From the NCBI RefSeq assembly GCF_047948215.1, contig NC_134456.1, forward strand, positions 13,727,730-13,791,729: 64,000 bases of DNA, written 5' to 3'. The notes beneath the pieces were generated by a model, which worked only from the letters and a program-made list of their open reading frames with translations, searched no databases and was not told the origin of the DNA. Below are positions 10,353-22,839 of this stretch, piece by piece. Position 1 is the stretch's first letter, and every line of letters starts with the position of its first letter. Made by a program: the position numbers and the translations under genes. Source of the stretch: Lycorma delicatula. Its lineage: Eukaryota; Arthropoda; Insecta; Hemiptera; Fulgoridae.

Positions 10353-12189
10353 ACAAGGCCTCACTATATTCTTATGTAAGATAATTGTTTCCTGGCTTAG
10401 TATACAGATTTTTTATTCGATGGAATAGCTTAGAATCTGGTTTGATGTTGATTATCATTTTTTATTTTAATAATACATTTTCAAATAATACCTGTATCAA
10501 ATTTTAAAACGTGCGGACTGAGGAAATTGAGTTTTGTTACTGATTTCATTATATTTTGTTATGTTAATTATCAATTAAGCTGAGTTGACACACTTATATT
10601 CCTTTATGTTGTGGTTTGACCCCTTATTACGTTTTACATGCTTTATGCTCAGCTATATGCTCGTATTCTTGTTATTCTTAATATCTCTTTTAGATCCAGA
10701 ATATCTTAATATCTAGATCATTAGTGTTCTTATTTATTTATTTATTTTAAATTGTGCGGTAGAAATTTAACTTTTCTACTATTCTTCTTTGTAAAACTCT
10801 TTTCATTTTGCACTCTTATTGGCACATTAAAGTTTTAATATCTTCTGTTATATCATTTCAAAAGCCATCATTCGGAACCCTGCATTCTTTGTTTTTCTTA
10901 TTTTCCTATTTCCCATATTTTGCTTTTATAAAAGTTCAAAACTTTATGTAATTATTTCCAGTACTTTCTTTCCTTCACTTATTTTAAGTAGTATAATAAT
11001 TAATACATTATTTCACTACATAAATGGGTACATTCATCTTTTTTATAATTTTATTTATTTATGTTCTCACACTATCTGTTCTTTCGTATGGATATGACGC
11101 AATTAAACACTTGAGGTACAAAAAAAAAACACCAGTCAGAATTGCTCTCCATAAGAGTAATGATGATGTTCATTTTGCAACTAGTCCCTTGGTAAAAGAA
11201 TGTAGCTGACACTTAAGGGCGGACTATCATCTGGATCTCGATCGACTTGGCAACTTGATATCAAACCGGATATTTGTTTTAGTGAAGAAGGAAACGCTTC
11301 ATTCTTCACTTTATAACTAGTAAACAAGGGATTCTTGTTATTCTTAGGATGAACTATGTTATTTTTTGGCGTAAATTGTGATAAATATCATAATTCCTAC
11401 AACCGTTAAGGCGCTTAACATTCATACAGTTTCATTTCATAATTATCTATTAAAAATAGTACTTTTAGTAGAGTTTCTTTCCTACGTGTCTTCACTTGAT
11501 TTTACCGGTTAGTTTTTTGTCTTCATTACATCGTTCTCTTTTATAATTTTAATTTTACTATCAAAGTAATTAAAATTGTATGTATGATAATTTGTTTCTG
11601 TTTTAATATTTAAATCCTCATTATCTCTCTTTCCGTTGCATTTCATTAATTTTTTTCTCGACTTTTAAAGTGAATTTTTTCCCAGCAATGAATTCATACA
11701 GTTCATTACTTCTTCTGGAATATGACTTAAGTTTAGCATTACGGTTTTTTTTTTCTTTTTCCTGCTTAAAGTATCTCTTTTATTATTGCTTTTTACAAAA
11801 CAGTTCTTTGTAAATTCAACACCAATTTACTCAAAAGACTGCTCTAATGATTATTTGCCGAGTTAGAATAAATATTTTCTCTTAATAGTGACAAATAGAT
11901 TTTAGTGTTATTTTTAATAACTTAACATTTTGTACTTTTGTTTTAACAAATTTAAAAAAATATATCATAATTTGAATATTTTTTTCAATAATAGAAGGGT
12001 GGAAATGCCAGTTACAATTTCTAAAAAAAGTATTCTAAAAATGCGCTGTTTATCAGATTTTATTTGTCCTGTACAATATTTTTTATTTTCGTGTATAAGT
12101 GTAATTTTTCTTTCATTTTGGGATTTAGGAGCCGAGTATATTATAAAAATGTCATAATTGTCTTTAAAAAAAATTCACTCCAACTGTAT
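10353..12189. other. AT-rich stretch, nothing recognised
   Basis: Long T-rich runs. Two small open frames (11024-11209 and 11930-12157) show low-complexity hydrophobic translations with no family signature, and I do not treat them as genes. Confidence 0.45.
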
Positions 12190-12560
12190 TCATTACATAG
12201 AGCTTTCATAAAAGCGCTCGCTCATTGAAGCGGGCCGAATAAAAGGTCGTTTCATGCGTAACCAACTACTGAAGCGCTGTGAGACAAAGAGGAAGCTACG
12301 TGATGCAGTTATACAAGGACACGACTTCTCTATCGGGCGGTAGTGTTTAGAAAGTTTATCCTTAATAACTGAAGGTATTTGAAAATGACGGAATGTTTTG
12401 GGGGCTGATCGTTTTTATCTAATCGCTTCCTACTATGGCGTGAGAAGAGATATGACGTTACCCGGTTGCTTCTTGTACTTGCGACTTTTTAGTCCCGCAG
12501 TGCGTCTTTACAGTAGCTGATCTCGTATTTGATTTATCTCCCTGCCAGAAACAGTTGTGT
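12190..12560. other. GC-richer patch of unknown nature
   Basis: The composition is visibly richer in G and C than the flanks (for example GAAGCGCTGTGAGACAAAG). I read both strands and found stops in every frame and no known motif. It may be an old transposon fragment. Confidence 0.3.
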
Positions 12561-12724
12561 CATGCGTTTATGATTTATTTTCCATTTTATACATTTCTCA
12601 CCACAGATTTAAACAAGAAAATGTTTCCTTGCTTATTTTGTATATATATTTCTAAGCAAAATTTTAACATTGTAGAATTTCAAATTACATTTTTTTGAAA
12701 AATCAGTGTGGTAAATTGCTTAGA

Positions 12725-12775
12725 AGTCTAGAATCAAGATCAGCTGATCTCGGGTACGATTCCCGGCAAAATTTA
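12725..12775 (+). repeat. tRNA-like B-box fragment
   Basis: GATCAGCTGATCTCGGGTAC followed by GATTCCCGGCAAAA resembles the 3' half of a tRNA-derived SINE head. It is too short to assign. Confidence 0.35.
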
Positions 12776-13815
12776 TGATATTTTTATTGTATCATTTCAT
12801 CTATTCCATTGGTTTTCTTTCTATTTATATGTCGTAATAATAAATTTTTCATCGTGAGCTATATTTCTATACTAAATTAAAACTATTTGAGCCGTGAGGT
12901 GTGCCATTTTTGGTTTGGGATGTAGATTAAAGAATTGACATTTAATGTCGATGTACAAATGTTTAGTGTACGTATATAATTTTATTTATTTTTTTTTTGC
13001 GTTTACTAAACACTGAATATGATGCAAAACGTATACTTGTATCATGATTGTACCTAACTACTCGCAAATAAAGAATAATTTAACTATTCACGTTTCTGTA
13101 TTCTTAAAAATTCTAAATCATAATATACAACTTTTGTAGTATACTTTTAGCATTAGATTATCGAATTCAATAAACGTTAAAGGGTTCTCAGGTGTACCAG
13201 AATAAAAGCTCTTTTAAGTCGTATCATTAAAGCGTAAAATATAGTGAAGTCCAAAGTTTGTAATACTGTTTCACTTTATAACGCTATGAAGCGACTGTAT
13301 TGTTTTTTTTTAATTAACGGTCGAGATTCTAGAAGTTGTAATAGGAATTATTCTTTCCTTCACATCCCGTTTTCCATCCCATTATAACTGAAAGTTTGAC
13401 CGTATTTATTTAAAAAAAATGTATACTTGCCGTAATTAAAATTCACCGTTCGGTATAAATAAAGGTTTTTCTTTACGTAGAACCAAAATAACGATTGTTT
13501 TTCAAACGCTCTCCGCATTTCAACTGTTCTTTGAAACATCGATCTTAAATATTCTTCAGCATTAATTTTTTTGTATCTTTGAAAAACGTTATGGAACGTT
13601 GAAATTTCACTATAAGGATAACACTATGTTTTTACTGGTGAAAAATGATTATTCCTTTTATTAGAATATCAAAATTCTTGTCATTTTCTTCAAATAACAG
13701 TAAAATCCCAATAATGACATAGAAAAAGAAACAGGATTTTTGAAGGATACATCAATTTTTTCCACGGTGTTCTTAAGATATAATTAATCAAAGTTAAGAT
13801 TTTGCGTTACTTTTA
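12776..13815. other. AT-rich spacer
   Basis: Nothing recognised. Confidence 0.45.
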
Positions 13816-13825
13816 CTTTCCCGTC

Positions 13826-14535
13826 TAGCACTATAGCTCTAGAAGGGAAAGTATTGTAAGAGGTCCAATTTTGGCATATGCGGTTTTCACCGAATCTTGA
13901 CGTTTTGATCTAAGAAACCCAAAAACCGGATGGAAATTTTCCGGACGTTAATCTTCGCGCGCGCGTGTGTTCGGTGTTGACCTCTAAATAACCTTATATC
14001 TCCAGAACTACCGGACCGATTTTGACCAAATTTAGTCAGATTACTTCTTTATACGGGGCACTGATGCCATTAAATTTTCAACTTAAAAGGTGAAAGGGGC
14101 GAGACTGTAGATCAAGATCACCCTCAGTATCTCAAAATTTCGCCTAATTAAGATCATATTTTTCTTAGGCATATTTGATAGCAATTAAAAAATAACAGTA
14201 TTTGCGAAAAAGGTTTTTGAAAAATCACACCCCCACCCAAAAAAATGTTCTTAACTGCTGCTATATTGTGACGTCACAGGTAAACGGTAGAATTAAATTA
14301 ATGAATAATATTTAAAGTATAAAAAAGTAACTCGGTCTGGCTGGGTCTCGAATTCGATCACCCGTTGACTCTGTACCTGTGCTTTAAGCATCGCGGCCAC
14401 ACCGGTCTACCGACCGTACAAATTTCGTAAGCGAAATTTGTTCCGTGTAAGTTGCGAAATTACATTAGTTAGTGCCGCTAGTATCGTCACACTCGCGCAA
14501 ATTAAATACGGTATGTGCGCGCGCTTTAGTTAGAA
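13826..14535 (-). repeat. family D hairpin-ended, tRNA-like repeat (copy 1)
   Basis: This is the inverted counterpart of 52588-53310. From left to right: a terminal stem-loop (13828-13857, CCCGTCTA and TAGAAGGG arms around CTATAG), then AAGTATTGTAA, the CCGGATGGAAATTTTCCGG segment, a variable GCGCGCGCGTGTGT run, a CCAGAACTACCGG block and a long body. A minus-strand tRNA-like head at about 14338-14422 follows (B-box-like GATCGAATTCGAGACCC on the minus strand), ending at GCGCGCGC near 14515-14535. No protein is encoded. It could be a SINE-like element with an unusual terminal hairpin, or a non-autonomous DNA element; I cannot decide. Confidence 0.65.
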
Positions 14536-15713
14536 TCATTGAGGTAAATAAACGAAAAAATATTATTTAAATAAAATGATAAATATTTTAAATTAAGTCT
14601 TGTGTGTATCCGTATGTGTGTAAGCTGTGCATCACAGACAACCTACAGTTGTAGGCTAAAGCCGCGTTCCGTGTAAGTCCAACTGTGTAGTCAGCGTTTT
14701 TCTTATTAAAAAAATTGTTCATATATATATATTATTCCAATATGTAATGATATTTTCAGTTCATATATATATAAGGAACTCAAAATATCGCCAGGATGAA
14801 TTTATCGAATTTTTAAAAAGAAAATTATCTACTTCCTATTTTTCGTAATGGCTGATTACAAGAAAGAAAAAAATAATAATTTGTTAATTTTATGATATTG
14901 TAAAAATCTATTATTTCAAGAGTAGTTTCTATGTATTTTTTTTTTATTTTGTGGTCAATTAAATTTTTTTGCGATAAAAAAGTAATACATTATTTTCATG
15001 ACCCTAATATAATAAAATAAAATAAGGTTTCACTCTATTTTTATTTGTCTTTTAATCAGAAACCGTAAAAATAATCGATATCTTACATTACTATTAAACT
15101 TGTTTTATGTTACTTATAGTATATAAATAAGAAACATTATAAGTACTGTAAATAAGTACTTCTTTTCCTCACTTCCATTACCTAGATTACTTAATCCATT
15201 ATTTTATCATTATTTGTCTTCCGGCTCATTATCCATTTGTCATTATTTTTTTTATTTCTTTTGCGCTGATTGCAGTGGATGTTAAATTACGTTTAATTAA
15301 TCGCTTAATGAATAAAGCCCCGATACCTTTACGAAAGAAAAAAATATATTTTTATGATTTATAATGTATACTATTTGTAAATTACTTCGGAATCCTTTTT
15401 TAATAAAATAATGTTGATTGTCTTTAACGTTTTTTGATAAATACAGTTTCCGGTTAAATAAATATTAATCGTTAAAAAATTATTCAAGCGTAGATAAATT
15501 TATTCGGTATGTTTATATTAAAAAAATGTCCCTGTTAGGTAAACAAGGCGATGAAAATATTGCTAAAAATACATCCAAATCCAAAACCGGAATTACCTGT
15601 TGTATATTAGCTTTGTTAATTATTATTAGCTTTCCTAATTAACAAATAATAATTATAAATAATAGATTTCTTATTAAAAATTAAAAATAAATATCTCGTA
15701 AATTTAATTAAAA
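14536..15713. other. AT-rich spacer
   Basis: Nothing recognised; simple TA runs near 14722 and 14764. Confidence 0.5.
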
Positions 15714-16480
15714 TTTTTTTTTGTCTTCAGTCATTTGACTGGTTTGATGCAGCTCTCCAAGATTCCCTATCTAGTGCTAGTCGTTTCATTTCAGTATACC
15801 CTCTACATCCTACATCCCTAACAATTTGTTTTACATATTTCAAACGTGGCCTGCCTACACAATTTTTCCCTTCTACCTGTCCTTCCAATATCAAAGCGAC
15901 TATTCCAGGATGCCTTAGTATGTGGCCTATAAGTCTGTCTCTTCTTTTAACTATATTTTTCCAAACGCTTCTTTCTTCATCTATTTGCCGCAATATCTCT
16001 TCATTTGTCACTTTATCCACCCGTCGGATTTTTAACATTCTCCTATAGCACCGCATTTCAAAAGCTTCTAATCTTTTCTTCTCAGATACTCCGATCGTCC
16101 AAGTTTCACTTCCATATAAAGCGACGCTCAAAACATATAATTTCAAAAATCTTCTCCTGACATTTAAATTAATTTTTGATGTAAACAAATTATATTTTTT
16201 ACTGAAGAAGGCTCGTTTAGCTTGTGTTATTCGGCATTTTATATCGCTCCTGCTTCGTCCATCTTTAGTAATTCTACTTCCCAAATAACAAAATTCTTCT
16301 ACCTCCATAATCTTTTCTCCTCCTATTTTCACATTCAGCGGTCCATCTTTGTTATTTCTACTACATTTTATTACTTTTGTTTTGTTCTTTTTTATTTTCA
16401 CGCGATAGTTCTTGCGTAGGACTTCATCTATGCCGTTCATTGTTTCTTCTAAATCCTTTTTATTCTCGGCTAGAATTTAA
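15714..16480 (-). mobile_element. RTE-like LINE, 5'-truncated copy with open C-terminal frame
   Basis: The minus-strand frame 16440-15727 is open for 237 codons. Landmarks in order: KVIKCSRNNKDGPLNVKIGG (after the reverse transcriptase core), EEFCYLGSRITKDGRSRSDI, YVLSVALYGSETWTIGVSEK, EAFEMRCYRRMLKIRRVDK and RLIGHILRHPGIVALILEG. The C-terminal end is RESWRAASNQSND. The stop is followed almost at once by GAAGAC and an A-tail (T-run on the plus strand, 15714-15722). This is the C-terminal domain of a non-LTR ORF2; the endonuclease and catalytic RT motifs are missing, so it cannot act alone. The copy at 33039-33782 differs at about nine residues plus one deleted codon. AATTTAA-like sequence flanks both ends, but a target duplication is not certain. 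Confidence 0.85.
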
Positions 16481-18898
16481 ATATTAAACGTAATTTAACA
16501 TTTTGATGGAATAATTTTGCATTACGTACACCGTGTGTTGAATGTGTTGGTTTGACGATTTTCATGGTAATTCCTATAGATTATGTAATATAAAATTCGT
16601 TAAGAACTTATCTCGTCCGAATATTGTTCAAGTTGGAAGATGAAGAAATTCCTTTTGATGAGGATTTAACTAAGCAGTATTGTTATTATTTTCTCGTAGG
16701 ATTCTACACGGTTACAGATGTACAAGAATTTTTTCGAATTAGTGTAAATATGCTGAGTTTAGGTCCGAATACCCGGTCGGGCACGGCATTTTTCACGGTT
16801 CATAAAATTCATTATCATCGATCATACCAATAGTTATTGGGCCTCAGCCTGTTATTATATTTGAATAAGTTGATTTTTGGTGGATCGGGAAAGAGAGGCC
16901 CGATTTTACTCGATAAATCCGGGCCTTTGACCGAAGTCGGTTGTTAACGCTATACGACTTATTATTTATTATTAGGAATTTTAAAGCTAAATAAATACGT
17001 AAGAGTTCCTAAAACCCCGGTTTATGGAGGCTAGAAAAATATTTAAAAAATAATTTTTGATGTTTCGAATAATTTCCATTAGTTTATTTTCCTTAAAAAT
17101 GATAAACTTGTTTAATACAAACTATTTCGCTCTTTATTTTGCATATAAGCCTGCAAAAAAATTCATCTCTGTTTTAAAACTAAATTTTTTTAACGTAAGT
17201 CTAGGTTAGGAGATGAAACGGATCATCTATGGTTAACAAGGGAGGATTCTATAAATCGAAAAATCGCTTATCTCCAATTTTACTAACATATTTCATCGGA
17301 TAATTACAAATCTTTTATAGTGTAACTATTATTGGTACTTATTGAACCGTTTTCTAAGGTATTAATGTATTTTATCACTTTTTAATTTTAAATGTTTATT
17401 GAACAAAATTGTACTTTAGGTGCTATTTTGAATTAACTACTTTCAAATTGTTTAACACTAGATCGTTTTTATAGGAATAAAAATTATCAACAATTTAGTT
17501 TTATTTGGTTTAATAGTAAAAATTTAAAAAAGAAGCTTTTAAATATTAATTGCAACGCATTACATTTTTTACAGTTTTCATTAATTTATTGCTGAACTTG
17601 TTTCTGTTAATTTTTTACGGGTGTTTAATCATCCTAGTTAATTTATTTCTACTTGATAACGTTGATTTAGTTCTTAGAATTTAATTTACGTAATATTTAT
17701 TAATATAATAAGTAATTTAGTCATAGGTTTCCTGTAATTTTCCTTATGCTATGAATCATTCCGTGAAAGGTTTTAGAACAAGTTTATCTTTCAGCGTGAT
17801 TTACGTTTTATTTGTTACCCGATCTCTTTTTTTTTAATTTGTATACTCCAACATCCGTTTAAATTATTCATTTTAAACAACCATTAATTCTTTCAGCGTT
17901 AAAAAATTCTATTTATGAATCTTTTGATAGGTGTTTACGCGGTATGAGATTCTTTTGAAGATTCATTACTGACCAGTAAAACATATTGACTAGTTAAATA
18001 TTGACTATTAGTAATCTATTAACTAAAAGGTCATTAAAGCAAGCCTCGCCTCTCTCTATTCTCTTTTTTCTTTTGAATGTATGTATGTCAGTCTAAAATT
18101 TTATGGAAATTGTTTGTTCGCAATTTTAATACAAATATTAATTTACGACTGCCTGTAAATTAATTCGCCTTATTCCTTGTTTTAACACAATAAAGTAAAT
18201 TAACTTATTTAATAAAGAAATAAGAAATTCACCGGTGTTATTATGACTACTATTCATTTATTAGGTGTTAGATTACAATTTGTACGTTCACTTATCCGTT
18301 CAAACGATTGTTTGAAAGCCATTATTACTTCTACAATCACAATTATAGACGTTCTAAAAAAAAAAGTAAATTATATCAAACCACGAGTATTAAAGATTAG
18401 ACAGTTCCTTTCCATGCAGAAAGATGCTTACCCATTTTAAAAATTAACCGACCAAAAAGCTTTTTCTGGAAGCATTTATTTCTATCTTCCATTAAAGGCG
18501 TATTTATTAGCTGTTACTTTACTGATTTTGAATACTTGATGGCATTCTGTTTTTTGCCGTCTTTTAATATGAAAATATATACTACACACAACAGATTATC
18601 TTCTTTCATAAATTTTCCCCCTTACAATCTTCAATATTCGTATCTTTTATTTCCGAGTCGAATTTAATTAAACCCAAATGCCATAAGATGTGGTTCATCA
18701 GTTCGATTTTGCATTTTAAAAGATTTTGCCTAGGGGTAGACTAGTGTTGGATCGCCGTTCCAGTGATCCCTTTCTTCCTTTTTGGGAGAAATAAAACATT
18801 GTCCTTTCACATAAAATTTGTTTTAACTTAAAGAACGGCCTACCTTTTATTTTAATATTAAGTATTCAATGTTATCATATGTCTTTCTAATATTAAGA
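16481..18898. other. AT-rich stretch, nothing recognised
   Basis: Small open frames (16624-16833, 18243-18440) show no motif, splice context or repeat membership that would support a gene. Confidence 0.45.
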
Positions 18899-19031
18899 AT
18901 TCTCGGCCTTTCATCCGGAGGTCCCGGGTTCGAATCCCGGTTAGATATCGCATTTTCACGCACGCTAAAAATCATTCATCTCATCCTCTGAAGCAATGTT
19001 TAACGGTGGACCCGGAGGTTAAAAAAAAATT
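18899..19031 (+). mobile_element. SINE-B copy, 5'-truncated
   Basis: Starts within the head (TTCTCGGCCTTTCATCCGGA) and carries the B-box CCGGGTTCGAATCCCGG. The body follows (ATCATTCATCTCATCCTCTG), then CCCGGAGGTTAAAA and an A-tail. The near-repeats ATTAAGAATTC and ATTAACAATTC at the two ends may be a target duplication with one mismatch. Confidence 0.85.
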
Positions 19032-20077
19032 AACAATTCATTGTCTTTATGAAAGACATTATCACTTCCTGTGTGGTGTGTGACGAAGGACACAGATTCG
19101 AAGGACAAAAATCAGACCGCACGAAAATGTCCTTGCTTTTGACTTTCTATAGGCAGACAGCGACAAAATAAGTCGCTAAAATTTATTCACGAAAATTAAA
19201 TAAACATTTTACACGAAAAAGATTGTGAAATGAATTTTATTTTTGGTCTTGTTTAATCTACAATATACATAATAAAAAAATGATCAGGTCATTTTCAGCT
19301 CATTATAAAATAAAAAAGTATTCGATTTTTAAAAGTTTAATTTTAACCATTCAGATGTTTAATGAAATTTACAACAAAAGATTTTTTTTCTTCCAAAAGT
19401 TATTGTATGATTTTCTTTATCAAAACGCATTACCGTTTTATATTTTTTTCAGAAATTTAAGAAGTATTTATTTGAAATATTTCCGTTTCTGAGGTTAATG
19501 GTTCGAAGAACTGTAATTGTTGTATTTTACTTTAGAATTCAAAGTTTAAAATTTTTAGTTCTACTTTTTTAAATTTATATATTTAATTTAGAAATTAAAG
19601 AAATTCTCAAATTTTAAAGTATTTATAAGTTTTTCATTGAACGAGTGAAATAAGTTTAATAGGACAAATTGATATCTGTAACACAATAATCGTGCGTGCG
19701 GAATAATACAACCTTGGAGTATAAGTTCTAAGTCAAAGCACTCATTTTTTCAATGTTGAATATTTGTATATAATTTTGTACGTTATTAAATTCTATAGTT
19801 TTTTTCAGTTTTTTTTTTTTTTTAATTTTAATATTCAAAATGGATTAACTAAAGTTTTGCGTAATTTGTGAATGGCATAACAATTTTGTTAAAATGTTTA
19901 CGTTGATTTACGTGTGTGTATTTAGAAATAAATCGCTCGAAACATATAACCGTACCTGAATGAATTTTTAACTTTTTTAACATTACAATATCCTTTCGTG
20001 AAATAGAATTATGACACGAATAATACATATTAAATTTATCGCTTGTTAATAAAGCAAAGTTAATGTAAATCTTGCCA
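19032..20077. other. AT-rich spacer
   Basis: The open frames at 19280-19492 and 19849-20115 have no recognisable content; the second runs into the target site of the next SINE. Confidence 0.45.
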
Positions 20078-20328
20078 GGCCCTGTTAAATCTTGATTTGG
20101 AAGTAGAGCGTTCAAGTCCTAGTAAAGGCAGTTAATTTTATACGGATTAGAATAATAGATCGTGGATACCGGTGTTCTTTGGTGGTTGGGTTTCAATTAA
20201 CCACACATCTCAGAATCGGTCGAACTGAGACTGCACAAGACTACGCTTCATTTACAATTACCTCTGAAGTAATACCTAATCGGTAATTCCCGGATGCTAA
20301 ACAGGTAAAAGGAAAGGCCCTGTTAAAT
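20078..20328 (+). mobile_element. SINE-A copy, 5'-truncated, with 13-bp target duplication
   Basis: GGCCCTGTTAAAT occurs at 20078-20090 and 20316-20328. Between them lies a SINE-A lacking its A-box, starting at CTTGATTTGG before the B-box (GCGTTCAAGTCC). The body and GCTAAACAGG tail are intact. Truncation at the 5' end with a perfect target duplication is the hallmark of LINE-mediated insertion. Confidence 0.92.
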
Positions 20329-20397
20329 GAGTAGAGTATAGTATAGATAACATTGAATTGTAATATTTAGTTTTCTTTTCTTTATCTTCACCGGAGT

Positions 20398-20457
20398 ACG
20401 AGTGAACAGTTCGAGTGTTCACTCGTACTGTTCGAACGTACAGTTCGAGTGAACAGG
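20398..20457. repeat. overlapping palindromes around GTTCGA
   Basis: ACGAGTGAACA (20398-20408) pairs exactly with TGTTCACTCGT (20416-20426). The 20416-20425 arm can alternatively pair with CGAGTGAACA at 20446-20455. GTTCGAAC (20430-20437) is itself palindromic. Confidence 0.85.
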
Positions 20458-20589
20458 TGGGTAAATCTCGCGCCACACAATTCCGTTAATGGGGGATGTT
20501 GTTCTTTTTAAAACCCTAATCCTGAACTTCGATGTTTCTAATTTCTGAAGAAAGATAGATTTTCCTTGCGTTATATATTTTTACATTAG

Positions 20590-20930
20590 TCAAGGAAAGT
20601 ATTATTTCAATATCGCGGGAATAGGGGGTAGGTAGTCATTTGCTAACCATCACCTGCTTTGAAGAGGTTTGAGCAGGCTTGTCTTGTTCTGTGGTCTTCC
20701 AGAAGTATATCATACTCGAATTTCAAATTTTTCCCCTTATCTCTTCTTTCCCATTATCGGCATTGTAGTTAGATTTAAATCTGATCCTGATTGTTGCTCC
20801 GCGCTTAGGATGCTAAGACCTGTAAAGCCGGTGCATTCTTGAGTTTTCATCTGAAGTGGGGGAGGTCCCTGTAGACAAACTAGGAACTGTTACCCGTCGG
20901 ATACATACAATAAGTATAACTTAAAGTAAA
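20590..20930. other. GC-richer patch of unknown nature
   Basis: Includes segments such as GGTGATGGTTAGCAAATGAC (minus strand) and CTGAAGTGGGGGAGGTCCCT. There is no long open frame and no known signature on either strand. It may be part of an unrecognised repeat. Confidence 0.3.
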
Positions 20931-21952
20931 AATACTGTATTCTCTGTTTATTGCTGTTTATATATATGGTTACGAGAAATACTCAATTACATTAAAAACA
21001 TAAAATACAAAACTTTCATAAAAAATAGCCGTTTAAAAAAAAATTATTTTGTGTTGATCAAGAAATACCCTTGAGTACATTACGTATAAATCAGTCTTAT
21101 GCGTATTTGCTCTTTACAACTGTTTCAAATTAAAATGACTTCACACTTTAAGTTCCTTCAAAAAATATTTTTGAAATTTCAGCCGTAAATGAAGCGGCTT
21201 TCTATTGAAACAAAAGTAAAAGATGATTTTATTTTGCAATAATTTTGTGAAATTGCTGCAGGTGTTAAAAATATCTTTCCAAAGTTTAGTAACATATTCA
21301 AATTTTATAAATATTAAATTTTCAGTTTTTGGAAAAGAAAATTCTAAAAATTATAATTTTTAAGAATTTTTATTCTTTATATAATTATATTTCAAAAAAC
21401 TTTTTGACGATTGTTGGTTGGTTTTAAGAGACAATATGTGGAAAAGTATAAAATATTGCAAATGTTTTCCATAGCAATAAACATTAAAGCTTGAATTTTG
21501 TAAGAAAAAAATTCATTTTTTTTTTTAGAAATTAATCTCTGAATATTTGTTTTTGCAAAATAGTAATAAAAAAAATTTAAAGAAAATTGTTTTGTTTTTA
21601 ATAATTATTGATTTTTATTATCTCTTTATTCTTATCGGCTAATTATGCAATAATTTTTCCAATTTACTCATTATTTATTTAATCTCATGACATCCTTTTT
21701 ATTAAAGTTTGCTTTAATGTTACTACACGGGTGAATTATTATTTTAAATGGAAATTCCTACCTCTAATTGGTAGAATGACTAGTTATTATAATAAATTAT
21801 TTTTTCTCCTTAATAATATTCCTGGAAGCTTTGAAAAATTGTTATTGAATTTACTTCGTATTCTTAATGTTTTATTGTGTTTGAATATAAAGCAGAAGTC
21901 ATTATTCTCAAATGAATTCTATTGATATATGCATATATATATAGAATGTATC
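20931..21952. other. AT-rich spacer
   Basis: Nothing recognised apart from A/T homopolymer runs. Confidence 0.5.
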
Positions 21953-22033
21953 ACGAAGTTCTCCCGGGACTTTCATAACCTATTCTACTCGTGAAAATAA
22001 TGGAAATTGTTCATATAAGCGTATGTTCTAAAG

Positions 22034-22428
22034 AATTTAATATTATCATATATGTTTTTCTGTAAGACGCGTTTTTTAAATAATTTTAACCTTTACTTTC
22101 ATATTTGATTTTTTGGTTCTATGTATTTAATTTTACTATCCGGGGAGGGAATTTATGCACAACCCATCGGAATTAGTTAAGTTTTATATAGTTTCCTTAT
22201 TCGATTATTTTAACTTATATATTTTATCAACTTCGTCTGTAGTATTAGTTTTGAGTTTTATTTTGCCTTCTTGGCTAGTTTTAATACATTTTTATTATAC
22301 GATAAATATTACGTTTACACGTTATATAGTTTATTATTTTGGGGTTATTTTACCCTTTTGTTAATAAAATTCCGGGCGATGATAACGCCCAGGCGTTTTT
22401 CGCTCACAAACAAAAAAATAAAAAAATA
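22034..22428 (+). mobile_element. Jockey-like LINE 3' end inserted in the transposon arm
   Basis: A 3' UTR-like sequence ends at 22374-22428 with a short hairpin (ACGCCCAGGCGTTTTTCG) and an A-rich tail. It resembles the end of the Jockey-like element at 1800-1860 (CGCGAAAGCGTTTTTCG). The arm sequence ATGTTCTAAA before it and ATGTCTAAA after it suggest a target duplication of about 10 bp with one indel. In the other arm this sequence is continuous, which proves the insertion. No coding sequence remains; the small open frames here are accidental. Confidence 0.75.
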
Positions 22429-22839
22429 TATGTCTAAAATGCTTCGTTTGTGAGTTAGGGCTAGTGAAATATTTCGCTCGGATTTCAGCTACCACGATGA
22501 AATGAGGTCGTACTAAAATTTTTAGGACGTTAATTAAAGGGCCAAATTAGTGATTTCTTATGGTTTATGATCTGAAAAATTGAATAAAATAGGTTGCAGA
22601 ATCGTACCTGCAATAATATTTTTTGAGAAATCTGGGGTAAAAAACCCTGTTTTTTATGTTTGACGTACAATTTTGTTAAATGGGTAATAAATATATAAAA
22701 TTTTTAAACAAAACCTTTAGAGAATTTCATTCTGAACGAAATGGTGCAAGATAAATTCAATAAAATAAAACAAAAAAATGTTAGAAAGATTCGAATTTTA
22801 TTTAGAAACGGTACACTAGACCAAAGTACATTATAAGTA

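Noticed and set aside
11024..11209. Small hydrophobic plus-strand open frame resembling a signal anchor
   Set aside because: Hydrophobicity comes from T-rich DNA; no support from homology or splice context.
16222..16419. Plus-strand open frame inside the LINE copy (same at 33080-33277 minus)
   Set aside because: Antisense shadow of the conserved ORF2 frame.
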